Positions 1-8,874 are shown, counted from the stretch's first letter. The stretch: DNA of 15,287 nucleotides from Lachnospiraceae bacterium (GCA_024689605.1 JAILDD010000103.1:1-15287); one strand, 5' to 3'. Notes: a model not told the origin generated them from the letters alone. A program made the numbers and translations.

Positions 1-1200
<1,200 letters not shown>

Positions 1201-1217
1201 TCAAACAATTATCTTCT

Positions 1218-1245
1218 GTAACTATTCAGAACCCTTCGCAGTTAC
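1218..1245 (-). other. Inverted repeat in the groES-groEL spacer
   Basis: Directly after the groES stop codon the sequence contains a perfect 6-bp inverted repeat, GTAACT with AGTTAC, around a 16-base loop. On the groESL mRNA it would form a small stem between the two cistrons. There is no following U-tract, so it is not a terminator. Spacer hairpins are known in some bacterial groESL transcripts, where they affect processing or relative stability, but a role here is inference. Confidence 0.35.
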
Positions 1246-1518
1246 CTATTTTACGATAGCAAGAATGTCGCTCTGCTTAACGATGATATATTCTTTGCCA
1301 TCAAGCTTGACATCTGTTCCCGAATACTTTGAATAGATGACCTCGTCACCCTTCTTAACTTCCATCTTTACTTCTTCTGTGCCGGGACCTACAGCAATAA
1401 CCTTAGCCTGCTGGGGCTTCTCCTTGCTCTGACCGGGAAGTACGATACCGGATTTGGTTGTCTCTTCAGCCTCAAGCTGTTCAAGCACTACTCTGTCACC
1501 TAAAGGTACTAATTTCAT
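1246..1518 (-). CDS. groES: 10-kDa co-chaperonin GroES
   Basis: GroES is the heptameric lid that caps the GroEL chamber in the cytosol. The 90-residue product has the family length. It shows the N-terminal [12 protein letters not shown] strand, the mobile loop region around [11 protein letters not shown] (about residues 18-28) that contacts GroEL, the VGPGT turn, and the C-terminal [16 protein letters not shown] strand. The ATG at 1518 is preceded by an AAGGAGG-type site, so the start is secure. It is the first gene of the groES-groEL operon. Transcription should begin near 1597, just upstream of the CIRCE operator, which predicts repression by HrcA and induction by heat. Nothing is unusual in the protein. 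Confidence 0.98.
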   Translation of the reverse strand: MKLVPLGDRVVLEQLEAEETTKSGIVLPGQSKEKPQQAKVIAVGPGTEEVKMEVKKGDEVIYSKYSGTDVKLDGKEYIIVKQSDILAIVK

Positions 1519-1565
1519 GACATTTGCCTCCTTATGAATTCATTTTTTTTCGCTCTCTTGGTTTG

Positions 1566-1592
1566 TTAGCACTCATTTTGTTTGAGTGCTAA
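1566..1592 (-). promoter_or_regulatory. CIRCE operator (HrcA binding site)
   Basis: A perfect TTAGCACTC-N9-GAGTGCTAA inverted repeat, matching the consensus CIRCE element exactly, lies about 47 bp upstream of the groES start. By established knowledge CIRCE is bound by the HrcA repressor and, when in the 5' UTR, also affects mRNA stability. It sits immediately downstream of the predicted transcription start (about 1597), the usual place in Firmicutes. Confidence 0.97.
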
Positions 1593-1603
1593 CTACAAGA
1601 GAT

Positions 1604-1632
1604 AATATAATTTTTTCCGGTCTTAATTTCAA
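1604..1632 (-). promoter_or_regulatory. Sigma-A-type promoter for groES-groEL
   Basis: On the minus strand TTGAAA (1627-1632) and TATATT (1604-1609) are separated by exactly 17 bp. Each matches the vegetative consensus in 5 of 6 bases. The predicted start point falls about 5 bp upstream of CIRCE, so promoter and operator positions agree with HrcA control. Confidence 0.85.
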
Positions 1633-1702
1633 TGGGCGATTTATCCAAAACTATATGTAGGTTTTTGTGCGTTTTTATGATTCATTTTAATTCATTTTTC
1701 CT

Positions 1703-1731
1703 TTGATAATAGAATCCCTTAGTGTTATCAT
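1703..1731 (+). promoter_or_regulatory. Candidate promoter placed for a leaderless GGDEF mRNA
   Basis: TTGATA (1703-1708) and TATCAT (1726-1731) are 17 bp apart, each 5/6 to the vegetative consensus. The -10 box ends 8 bases before ATG 1740, so transcription would start at or within a few bases of the start codon, leaving no room for a ribosome binding site. None is seen upstream of either candidate start. Prediction from sequence only. Confidence 0.5.
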
Positions 1732-1739
1732 ATCTATGT

Positions 1740-2885
1740 ATGGTTGAAAAGAATAAAGCTTCTGATAATTTTAAGCATTATATAAATGCACTGATGACAG
1801 GAAATTCTTATTTCTCGGGAGAGCTTATTTATAAATACTCTCTCTATGTTTTAGGTTTTATTCATGTCATCCTTTCTGTTGTCATGCTCATCTGCCAGTC
1901 ATACAAGCTGATGATTGCCAATATTGCGGTATGTATCGTTATCTATACCGTTGCCCCCAAACTTGTTAAAAAAGGCCAGCTTCTTTCTGTACTGCTTGGC
2001 GGTATTTTTGAAGTCATCGTTATGGTCACGGCTGCAGTACTCACTATCGGCTGGAGTGCAGGATTTCAGTGCTTCCTGTTCTCTGCTATCACGGGTGCTT
2101 TTTACTTTCCTTTTATAATAAAGGGATCAAAAAGGAATATCCTTTCGCTGGTTCTTTCAGTGCTGCTTATTGTGGCATTTTTCCTTAACTATGTGTTAAG
2201 TTCCATGCTGAATCCCTTTGCGCCCTTATCTGAATCCTGGGTTCATGTGCTTTTTGTTGTTAATTCACTTATAGCACTTGCCCTTATGGTAGGCTTTTCA
2301 TTCCTGTTCGTATGGGAACTTCTCAGCAAGCAAAAAATACTTGAGCTGCAGAATGAACAGCTTGATGAACTGGCACACAAAGATCCCCTCACCCATCTGT
2401 ACAACCGCCGCAGCATGAACAAAAAGATGGATGAGCGCATGCTTGAGCTAAAGAAAACAGGACGCCGCTTCACCCTTGTGCTGGGAGACATAGACGACTT
2501 CAAGCATGTCAATGATACCTATGGACACGATGTAGGCGACCAGGTACTGACCGCTGTGGCAGAGATCATTTCCCGCAATGTAGGTTCACAGGATGTGGTA
2601 TGCCGCTGGGGCGGAGAAGAAATACTTATAATGATGAGCGAGTCCCTTGAGAGCGGACTGCTTACAGTTGAAAAGATCCGGAAGGCCGTTGAAGATAATG
2701 TGTGTGAAAGCGAAAACGGTGATGTCCGGGTTACAATGACTTTCGGAGCCGCTGAATCTATTCCCGGCTTCACCATAGAGCATCTGATACAGCAGTCGGA
2801 TGACAGGCTCTACTACGGCAAGCGCAATGGCAAGAACCAGATAGTATCAAAACTTCCTGAAGGCTACAATCCGAATAACGCGTAA
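1740..2885 (+). CDS. Membrane-bound GGDEF-domain protein (probable diguanylate cyclase)
   Basis: Probably makes the second messenger cyclic di-GMP from two GTP at the inner face of the membrane. The 381-residue product has about six hydrophobic segments (roughly residues 33-195), a short coiled-coil-like linker rich in K, E, L and Q, then a GGDEF domain from about residue 213. Inside it are DPLTHLYNRR, the metal-binding GDIDDFKHVNDTYGHDVGD stretch, and the active-site RWGGEEI at 289-295. The signature is GGEEI rather than GG[DE]EF, which is a mild change at the last position. The usual inhibitory RxxD site upstream is GSQD, so product inhibition through an I-site is unlikely. The start is uncertain. 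GTG 1722 adds six residues but lies inside the likely promoter, so ATG 1740 is preferred. Neither has a Shine-Dalgarno. It is divergent from groES and probably a single-gene unit. Confidence 0.9.
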   Translation: MVEKNKASDNFKHYINALMTGNSYFSGELIYKYSLYVLGFIHVILSVVMLICQSYKLMIANIAVCIVIYTVAPKLVKKGQLLSVLLGGIFEVIVMVTAAVLTIGWSAGFQCFLFSAITGAFYFPFIIKGSKRNILSLVLSVLLIVAFFLNYVLSSMLNPFAPLSESWVHVLFVVNSLIALALMVGFSFLFVWELLSKQKILELQNEQLDELAHKDPLTHLYNRRSMNKKMDERMLELKKTGRRFTLVLGDIDDFKHVNDTYGHDVGDQVLTAVAEIISRNVGSQDVVCRWGGEEILIMMSESLESGLLTVEKIRKAVEDNVCESENGDVRVTMTFGAAESIPGFTIEHLIQQSDDRLYYGKRNGKNQIVSKLPEGYNPNNA

Positions 2886-2946
2886 CCCGTTTTGTGTCGT
2901 CTTTTTGTCTATATGATAAATACCTAAGCCACATTCCTTCTATTCC

Positions 2947-2974
2947 TTGTCATATTTTTATATTGAAATATGAA
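2947..2974 (+). promoter_or_regulatory. Weak candidate promoter for the ABC-F/HAD pair
   Basis: The 151-bp gap before the ABC-F gene is AT-rich and contains TTGTCA (2947-2952) and TATGAA (2969-2974) with 16 bp between them. The -35 is 5/6 and the -10 only 4/6 to consensus. No clear terminator for the preceding GGDEF gene was found in this gap, so read-through is also possible. Confidence 0.3.
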
Positions 2975-3023
2975 CGTTTTTGTGCGAAACTGTTATGGTT
3001 CGTGCAAAAACTATTTTTATTTT

Positions 3024-3029
3024 AAGGAG
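3024..3029 (+). promoter_or_regulatory. Ribosome binding site that sets the ABC-F start
   Basis: AAGGAG lies 7 bases before ATG 3037. The open frame reaches back to 2980, but that region has no ribosome binding site and encodes nothing typical of the family. This site fixes the start at 3037. Confidence 0.85.
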
Positions 3030-3036
3030 TTTTAAA

Positions 3037-4677
3037 ATGATAGAAGCAAGTAACGTAACATACCGTGTCGGAAAAAAGGCGCTTTTCGAGGACGTAAATA
3101 TTAAATTCACGGAAGGAAACTGCTACGGACTCATCGGTGCTAACGGTGCCGGCAAATCCACTTTTTTAAAGATACTTTCCGGGGATCTGGACACCTCCAA
3201 AGGCGAGATTATCATAACCCCCGGCCAGCGTATGTCAGTGCTGGAGCAGGACCATTTCAAATATGACGACCAGACAGTACTGGATACCGTTATCGGCGGA
3301 AACCAGAGACTCTTTGAGATAATGAAGGAAAAAGATGCCATCTATGCGAAGGAAGACTTTTCCGACGAAGACGGTATCAGAGCCAGTGAGCTTGAGGGTG
3401 AATTTGCCGAGATGAACGGCTGGGAAGCAGAGTCCGATGCAGCCACTCTCTTAAACGGTCTTGGAATAGACACTGAACTCCACTACTCCGTAATGAAGGA
3501 TTTAAACGGTAGTGAAAAGGTGAAAGTCCTTCTTGCAAGGGCGCTTTTCGGAAATCCTGATATACTGCTTTTAGACGAGCCTACCAACCATCTGGATCTG
3601 GATGCCATTGAGTGGCTGGAAGAATTCCTTATCAATTTCGATAATACCGTAATCGTAGTCAGCCACGACCGTTATTTCTTAAATAAGGTCTGCACACAGA
3701 CTGCGGATATCGACTATGGCAAGATACAGCTCTATGCCGGAAACTATGACTTCTGGTACGAGTCCAGCCAGCTCCTCATCAGACAGATGAAGGAAGCCAA
3801 CAAGAAAAAAGAAGAAAAGATCAAGGAACTGCAGGAATTCATTTCCCGGTTCTCCGCTAATGCATCAAAGTCAAAACAGGCTACATCCCGTAAGCGCGCC
3901 CTGGAAAAAATACAGCTTGATGAGATCAAGCCCTCAAGCAGAAAATATCCTTATATAGATTTCCGTCCCGACAGGGAGATCGGTAACGAGGTTCTTATAG
4001 TTGAGGATATATGCCTTAAGGGCGAGGACGGCACCCAGCTTCTTGACCACATCTCATTTACCATGGGACATGATGACAAGATAGCTTTCGTAGGTTCCAA
4101 TGAACAGGCAAAGACCGCCCTCTTCAGGATCCTCATGGGTGAGATAGAGCCTGATTCCGGCACATACAAGTGGGGCGTAACTACTTCACAGGCTTACTTC
4201 CCCAAGGACAATACAAAGGAATTCAACAATGATTACACAATAACAGAGTGGCTCATGGGTTACTCTCCCGTCAAGGATGTAACTTACGTAAGAGGATTCC
4301 TCGGACGTATGCTCTTCCCCGGTGAAGACGGCGTAAAGAAAGTCAAGGTTCTCTCCGGTGGCGAGAAGGTAAGATGCCTTCTTTCAAAAATGATGATCAG
4401 TGGTGCCAACTGCCTGATATTCGATGAGCCCACAAACCACCTGGACATGGAATCCATCAGCTCCCTCAACGAGGGTGTCATGAAATTCAAGGGCGTTGTG
4501 CTCTTCGCCTGCCATGACCACCAGTTTACACAGACTTCTGCCAACCGCATCATAGAGATACTGCCCGACGGTACCATGATCGACAAGATCACTACATACG
4601 ACGAGTACCTGGCAAATGATGAAATGGCAAGGAAGCGTACAGTATACAAGGCCCAGATAGAGGACGACGAGAACTGA
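3037..4677 (+). CDS. ABC-F family ATPase (YkpA/YbiT-like), ribosome-associated
   Basis: A soluble protein with two ABC ATPase domains and no membrane segment, 546 residues. ABC-F proteins bind the ribosomal E site and act in translation or antibiotic protection. Domain 1 has Walker A GANGAGKST (from residue 34), a signature written LNGSEK, and Walker B LLLDEPTNHLD (Asp 180). A lysine/glutamate-rich linker at about residues 250-290 corresponds to the tRNA-interacting P-site motif. Domain 2 has a degenerate Walker A, GSNEQAKT (from 353), a canonical LSGGEK (439) and CLIFDEPTNHLD (Asp 463). The AKT and GSEK variants are, as far as I recall, typical of the YkpA/YbiT branch rather than damage. Length and motif order fit that branch better than Uup or EttA. 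The substrate role is unknown. It is followed 14 bp later by a HAD phosphatase in a likely two-gene operon. Confidence 0.92.
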   Translation: MIEASNVTYRVGKKALFEDVNIKFTEGNCYGLIGANGAGKSTFLKILSGDLDTSKGEIIITPGQRMSVLEQDHFKYDDQTVLDTVIGGNQRLFEIMKEKDAIYAKEDFSDEDGIRASELEGEFAEMNGWEAESDAATLLNGLGIDTELHYSVMKDLNGSEKVKVLLARALFGNPDILLLDEPTNHLDLDAIEWLEEFLINFDNTVIVVSHDRYFLNKVCTQTADIDYGKIQLYAGNYDFWYESSQLLIRQMKEANKKKEEKIKELQEFISRFSANASKSKQATSRKRALEKIQLDEIKPSSRKYPYIDFRPDREIGNEVLIVEDICLKGEDGTQLLDHISFTMGHDDKIAFVGSNEQAKTALFRILMGEIEPDSGTYKWGVTTSQAYFPKDNTKEFNNDYTITEWLMGYSPVKDVTYVRGFLGRMLFPGEDGVKKVKVLSGGEKVRCLLSKMMISGANCLIFDEPTNHLDMESISSLNEGVMKFKGVVLFACHDHQFTQTSANRIIEILPDGTMIDKITTYDEYLANDEMARKRTVYKAQIEDDEN

Positions 4678-4691
4678 GCGAAAGAGGAATT

Positions 4692-5594
4692 ATGTCAAAA
4701 AAAATTATCCACCTGGACCTAGATAACACTCTTCTGAATTCAGACAAGATAATCACGCCCCGCACTTACGAAGCCCTGGAACACTGGGCTTCCAGCGGGA
4801 ATCTTATTGCCATCAATTCCGGCCGTCCCATGACCAACGTAATAGATACCATACATGAACTTTCGTTAGACAGGTTCGACACCTACGCGGTCGCTTTCAA
4901 CGGTGCATGGATAAGGGACACATCCGGCAGGGACATCCTGAAAAAAGCCATAAGTCTTGATGACGTACAGACTATAGCATCAATAGCGAAAGAAATGGGG
5001 ATACATGTGCAGACCTATGACCTGACGCACATACTCACCTCCGCTCTGGACGATGAGCTCTGCCGTTACACCCACACGGTACATCTCCCCTTCAGGGTAC
5101 TGAAAGATTTTCCGGCGGGCGTTACGGAAGCTCCCTGCAAAGTGCTGTGCATAAAGGTTTTCGATGAATATGCCCTTCAGGCGCATGAGAGACGTCTTGA
5201 ACTCTTTCCTGAAACGATTGATAAAGAAACAGAATTCATACCGCCCTCAGGCGAAACTGCCCTGGCTGAGCTTGCTGAATTGGGAAAACGTATAGAAAAA
5301 GCCTGCGAAGGGCGTATTTCCTGTCTGAAATCCACCCCCTGCTATCTTGAGTCATTCCCCTCAGACGCAGGCAAAGGACTCGCCATCACAGAGCTGTCGG
5401 AACTTCTGAATATTCCCATAGAAAATACTTTTGCTGCCGGTGACGCACAGAACGACATCTCCATGCTGGAAGCCGCCGGTACCGGGATTGCCATGCTGAA
5501 TGCCGAAGACGAGGTCAAGGCAGCCGCGGACATAATAACAGCTTCAGACAATAACCATGACGGACTGGCAGAGCTGCTGACCGGGTACGCCTGA
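4692..5594 (+). CDS. Cof-type HAD-superfamily phosphatase
   Basis: A 300-residue cytosolic HAD hydrolase of the Cof/IIB type, which dephosphorylates small phosphorylated metabolites through an aspartyl-phosphate. Motif I is HLDLDNTLL with nucleophile Asp 9 and acid/base Asp 11. Motif II is INSGRP (Ser 43). Motif III Lys is in SDAGKG (Lys 228). Motif IV is GDAQNDISMLE (Asp 251, Asp 255). A C2-type cap domain of about 130 residues lies between motifs II and III, which is the normal Cof layout. The ATG at 4692 has AGAGGA just upstream and is only 14 bp after the ABC-F stop, so the two genes are probably cotranscribed. The substrate cannot be told from sequence; members act on sugar phosphates, flavin precursors or pyridoxal phosphate. 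Confidence 0.93.
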   Translation: MSKKIIHLDLDNTLLNSDKIITPRTYEALEHWASSGNLIAINSGRPMTNVIDTIHELSLDRFDTYAVAFNGAWIRDTSGRDILKKAISLDDVQTIASIAKEMGIHVQTYDLTHILTSALDDELCRYTHTVHLPFRVLKDFPAGVTEAPCKVLCIKVFDEYALQAHERRLELFPETIDKETEFIPPSGETALAELAELGKRIEKACEGRISCLKSTPCYLESFPSDAGKGLAITELSELLNIPIENTFAAGDAQNDISMLEAAGTGIAMLNAEDEVKAAADIITASDNNHDGLAELLTGYA

Positions 5595-5603
5595 TGTAAC
5601 TGT

Positions 5604-5624
5604 CCTGAACCCGTCAGGTCTTTT
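5604..5624 (+). terminator. Weak hairpin terminator after the HAD gene
   Basis: CCTGA-ACCCG-TCAGG (5604-5618) is a 5-bp stem followed by TCTTTT. It sits in the 32-bp gap between convergent genes and would serve only the plus strand, since the minus-strand side has no U-tract. The stem is short, so efficiency is doubtful. Confidence 0.4.
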
Positions 5625-5626
5625 GT

Positions 5627-5884
5627 CTAAGCATTCACTATCAGATATCTTCCATCACCTATAGGGAAAACTTCCTCTATCTCCTCTATATCATCCTTCC
5701 CCATGTCCGTAACATCCATACCGTTTTCATCAAAATATTCAAGTACTTCCTCAGGACTCTCTACTACCTCGGCAAAAACCTCTTCAAGAAAGCCTTCTGC
5801 TTCATCCCTTGTTTCAGCTACAGGCTCGGAAAAAAGCTTCAGCTGGTCTCTTAAAAAAACTTCCAGAACAAGATCGTCAAACAT
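5627..5884 (-). CDS. Small strongly acidic protein of unknown function
   Basis: I do not recognise a named family. The 85-residue product has 17 Glu and 10 Asp against 3 Arg and 2 Lys, with no Cys, no signal peptide and no membrane segment, so it should be a soluble, highly negative protein. The sequence looks helical, with three short acidic segments centred on LEEVF, PEEVLEYF and IEEVF, and ends in a GDGRYLIV strand-like stretch. It has a clear GGAGG at 5892-5896, so the start and the gene are well supported. It follows maf by 36 bp and is the last gene of the polyphosphate cluster. A vestigial recollection of similar acidic proteins in related clostridia suggests it is conserved, but this cannot be checked here. 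Confidence 0.8.
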   Translation of the reverse strand: MFDDLVLEVFLRDQLKLFSEPVAETRDEAEGFLEEVFAEVVESPEEVLEYFDENGMDVTDMGKDDIEEIEEVFPIGDGRYLIVNA

Positions 5885-5907
5885 TTTTACACCTCCGAAA
5901 CATTAAT

Positions 5908-5936
5908 ATTAATATCAGCCTTACTGTCCAGGACTG
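5908..5936 (-). promoter_or_regulatory. Possible internal promoter before the acidic-protein gene
   Basis: In the maf tail and the 36-bp gap, the minus strand reads TGGACA, a 16-bp spacer, then TATTAA within an AT-only palindrome (5902-5913). The -35 is 5/6 and the -10 is 4/6 to consensus. It could give the last gene some independent expression. Weak, AT-richness alone may explain it. Confidence 0.22.
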
Positions 5937-6592
5937 CCAAGCACTTCCATTAGATGGGACACCGGCAGTCCTACCACGTTATCAAAATCTCCGTCATACC
6001 CGCTTATATATTCTGCAAAACCGCCCTGTATGGCATATGCCCCCGCTTTGTCATCACCCTCACCGCTGTCAACATAGGCTTTTACAGATTCATCGTCCAT
6101 GGGAACCACATGAACAGTCGTACAGTCCGCAAAACAGATCTCTCTTTCTATGCTTTTAGCTGCTGCCGACATGCATATCACCTGTACTCCGGTCCATACC
6201 TGATGGTCCCTGCCCTGAAGGGCACGTATCATTTCCTCAGACTCTTTTCTGTCAGCGGGCTTCCCAAGTATCCTGTCACCCAATACCACAATGGTATCGG
6301 CAGATATTACATATATATGTTTTTTAACATCACTATACACTTCTGTGCATCTGTCTGTTTTTTTATCTGCTATATCTCCAGTCTCTCCTGCTGCGTCCTC
6401 CATCAGCAATTCCGCAACCGCATGGCCCTTCCTTCCCGCCAGGAGCTTTACTATTTCTTCCGGTTTCATCCCCTCCGGATAATCCTCTTTGGCATCCGAT
6501 ACCAAAACCCTGTATTCAAGTCCGGCACGGGCTAACAGTTCCTTCCGTCTGGGCGACCCCGATGCAAGGATATATTCCGTATCATTCCTCAT
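5921..6592 (-). CDS. maf: Maf-family nucleoside triphosphate pyrophosphatase
   Basis: Maf proteins hydrolyse nucleoside triphosphates such as dTTP, UTP or modified nucleotides to monophosphates, a house-cleaning role also linked to septum control. The product (223 residues from this start) has the N-terminal ASGSPRRKELL, the catalytic SADTIVV with Asp 99, and GDDKAGAYAIQG followed by the GDFDNVVGLP tail, all in family order. A stretch at about residues 66-86 is longer and more charged than in short Maf proteins. The start needs choice: GTG 6613, ATG 6598 and ATG 6592 are all in frame. AAAGG at 6602-6606 is 9 bases from ATG 6592 and only 3 from ATG 6598, so 6592 is preferred. The gene overlaps the end of ppk by 11 bp, implying translational coupling. 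Confidence 0.93.
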   Translation of the reverse strand: MRNDTEYILASGSPRRKELLARAGLEYRVLVSDAKEDYPEGMKPEEIVKLLAGRKGHAVAELLMEDAAGETGDIADKKTDRCTEVYSDVKKHIYVISADTIVVLGDRILGKPADRKESEEMIRALQGRDHQVWTGVQVICMSAAAKSIEREICFADCTTVHVVPMDDESVKAYVDSGEGDDKAGAYAIQGGFAEYISGYDGDFDNVVGLPVSHLMEVLGSPGQ

Positions 6593-8822
6593 TATCATTT
6601 GCCTTTCTCTCACTGCTTTCTATGGGAATAAAGCGCCTGCCATCCGTTTTGGAGACTGATGAAGACTTCGCATATTCTTTTGCCTGCTTTACGAAATCCA
6701 TCTGACAGCAGTATCTTGAATCATCCTGAGGCACAGCCTTCACATAACGCTCATCCGGCATCAGTTCATGTTTTTTCACATTATCCTCAAACTGCTCATC
6801 CAGGATACGCATCACTCTTTCCTTAAGCCTGTGGTCGTCCACCGGAAACATTATCTCTACCCTTCGCTCCAGATTCCTGGGCATCCAGTCTGCGCTTGCA
6901 AGATACACCTCCGGATCGCAGTCATTGTCAAAAACGAACAACCTTCCATGCTCCAGATAGTCACCCACTATGGAATAGACCTTTATATTCTCGCTCACAT
7001 CAGGGATTGCCACCTTAAGACAGCAGATTCCCCTTACCAGCAGCTTTATGGGCACGCCGGCAGATGAAGCCTCGTAAAGAGCAGCTATCACATCAGGATC
7101 ACAAAGGGAGTTCATCTTGGCCTTTATACCGCAGCTCCTGCCCGCCCTTGCATTTTCTGTCTCCCTCTTTATAAGCTTAAGAAGCCTCTTTTTAAGCCAG
7201 AGCGGCGCAACTGCAAGCCGGTTCCAGCTAAGGGGTTCAGAATAACCTGACAGCATGTTGAATACAGCCGTTGCATCCTCACCCACTGGCTCAGCACAGG
7301 TAAAGAGTCCGAAATCCGTATAAAGCTTAGCCGTAGAATCATTGTAATTACCGGTTGCAAGGTGTACATAGCGGCGTATCCCGTCTTCCTCGCGTCTTAC
7401 CACCAGACAGATCTTGCAGTGTGTCTTAAGCCCCACAAGGCCGTATATTACATGGCAGCCTGCTTTCTCAAGCATCCGTGCCCAGACGATATTATTCTCC
7501 TCATCAAAGCGTGCCTTCAGCTCCACGAGCACCGTTACCTGCTTTCCGTTTTCCGCAGCATGCGCCAGTGCTTTTACTATCGGTGAATTGCCGCTCACCC
7601 TGTAAAGAGTCTGCTTTATGGCAAGAACATCCGGATCCGCAGCTGCACTCCTTACGAACCTTACCACAGGTTCAAAAGACTGGTACGGGTGGTGAAGAAG
7701 TATATCGCCTTTTCTTATATCCTCAAAAATATCCGTTCCGGCAGGTATCTCCGGGACATCGCTGGGAATATTTTCCCTGTTCTTAAATTCATCAAATCCC
7801 TCCATGCCATAGACTTTCATAAGGAAAGTCAGATCCAGAGGACCGTCTATTTCATATATGTCCTCTCCCGTAACACGGAGTTCCTTTTTTAATATGTCCA
7901 GAAGCATCTTTTCTATGCCCTTCTCGGTCTCAAGACGGATCACTTCTCCCCATTGCCTTCTCTTTATCTGTTTTTCTATTTCCATCAGCAGGTCTTCTGC
8001 TTCCTCTTCCTCGATGTCCAGGTCTGCATTACGCATTATCCTGAAGGGCGATGCGCATACCACCGTATAATTCAGGAAAAGCTTTGAAATATTTCTTTCT
8101 ATTATCTCTTCCAGCCGGATGATGTACTTGCGGCCTTCCTTATTGGCCGGAAGCTCCACGATTCTCGGAAGCCCACCAGGCACCTGTACAATGGCAAAAT
8201 CCAGCTGCTTCTTATCCTTCTTTTTCTTTTTTTCTATGTCCTCTGTCACATCAACACCGGAAAGGATAGCCTTTGAATAAGACTTTGCATTTCCATAGGC
8301 CTCAAGCCCCGTCCCTTCCTTCCTGGCAAGAAGAGCCCCTATATTCAGGGATTTGTTTTTTATCAGGGGAAAGGGTCTGGATGAATCAACTGCCATAGGG
8401 GTAAGCACAGGGTATACATTATCCTCAAAGTACCTGTCAGCAAACTCTGCCTGCTTCGAAGTCATTTCCTCGTGATGCTCCAGCATCACCATTCCCACAC
8501 TGCATGCAGCATCCGCAAGGCTGTTGTAGCACTCATACTGCATATCCACAAACTCATGCATTGCAGGATATAGCATAGTCAGCTGCTCATCTGCCTTCAT
8601 ACCGGCAATGTCCGTCTTTTTGTAGCCGGCGTGAACCATATCCTTAAGGGAGGCTATCCTCACCATCAGGAATTCATCCAGGTTTGATGCAGTTATGCTG
8701 AGGAATTTCAGCCGTTCAAAAAGAGGGATATTCTCATCCCTTGCCTCGGACAGGCACCTTTCATTGAACCTGAGCCACGACCTCTCCCTGTTTGTAAAAT
8801 ACTCATTCTTACGATAATCCAT
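6582..8822 (-). CDS. ppk: Polyphosphate kinase 1
   Basis: Ppk1 polymerises the gamma phosphate of ATP into inorganic polyphosphate, reversibly. The 746-residue product is longer than the roughly 690 of the E. coli enzyme. The N domain begins with YFTNRERSWLRFNERCL. SNLDEFLMVR and DSSRPFPLIKNKSLNIG follow. The autophosphorylated His is in YVHLATGNYN (His 487), and the second active-site His is in LEHGRLFVF (His 625), followed by SADWMPRNLERRVE. A lysine-rich insert, EKKKKKDKK, lies at 197-205 and is encoded by an A7-containing tract. The ATG at 8822 has AGGAGAGG 8 bases upstream. It lies 52 bp after the ppx gene and overlaps maf. A synthase and a phosphatase for the same polymer in one transcript suggests controlled turnover. 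Confidence 0.97.
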   Translation of the reverse strand: MDYRKNEYFTNRERSWLRFNERCLSEARDENIPLFERLKFLSITASNLDEFLMVRIASLKDMVHAGYKKTDIAGMKADEQLTMLYPAMHEFVDMQYECYNSLADAACSVGMVMLEHHEEMTSKQAEFADRYFEDNVYPVLTPMAVDSSRPFPLIKNKSLNIGALLARKEGTGLEAYGNAKSYSKAILSGVDVTEDIEKKKKKDKKQLDFAIVQVPGGLPRIVELPANKEGRKYIIRLEEIIERNISKLFLNYTVVCASPFRIMRNADLDIEEEEAEDLLMEIEKQIKRRQWGEVIRLETEKGIEKMLLDILKKELRVTGEDIYEIDGPLDLTFLMKVYGMEGFDEFKNRENIPSDVPEIPAGTDIFEDIRKGDILLHHPYQSFEPVVRFVRSAAADPDVLAIKQTLYRVSGNSPIVKALAHAAENGKQVTVLVELKARFDEENNIVWARMLEKAGCHVIYGLVGLKTHCKICLVVRREEDGIRRYVHLATGNYNDSTAKLYTDFGLFTCAEPVGEDATAVFNMLSGYSEPLSWNRLAVAPLWLKKRLLKLIKRETENARAGRSCGIKAKMNSLCDPDVIAALYEASSAGVPIKLLVRGICCLKVAIPDVSENIKVYSIVGDYLEHGRLFVFDNDCDPEVYLASADWMPRNLERRVEIMFPVDDHRLKERVMRILDEQFEDNVKKHELMPDERYVKAVPQDDSRYCCQMDFVKQAKEYAKSSSVSKTDGRRFIPIESSERKANDNEE

Positions 8823-8874
8823 ACTTCACGCCTCTCCTGTATTAACCCCTTACTAAACCCCCTGTACTGTTCCG

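Noticed and set aside
2980..3036. Upstream extension of the ABC-F frame
   Set aside because: No ribosome site at 2980, while AAGGAG fits ATG 3037, where family similarity begins.
5902..5913. ATTAATATTAAT palindrome as an operator
   Set aside because: It is A/T only in an AT-rich gap, where such palindromes arise by chance; noted only as part of a weak promoter.
5954..6535. 193-codon plus-strand frame opposite maf
   Set aside because: It is fully antisense to a well-supported Maf gene, with atypical composition (Cys, His, Tyr rich) and no ribosome site.
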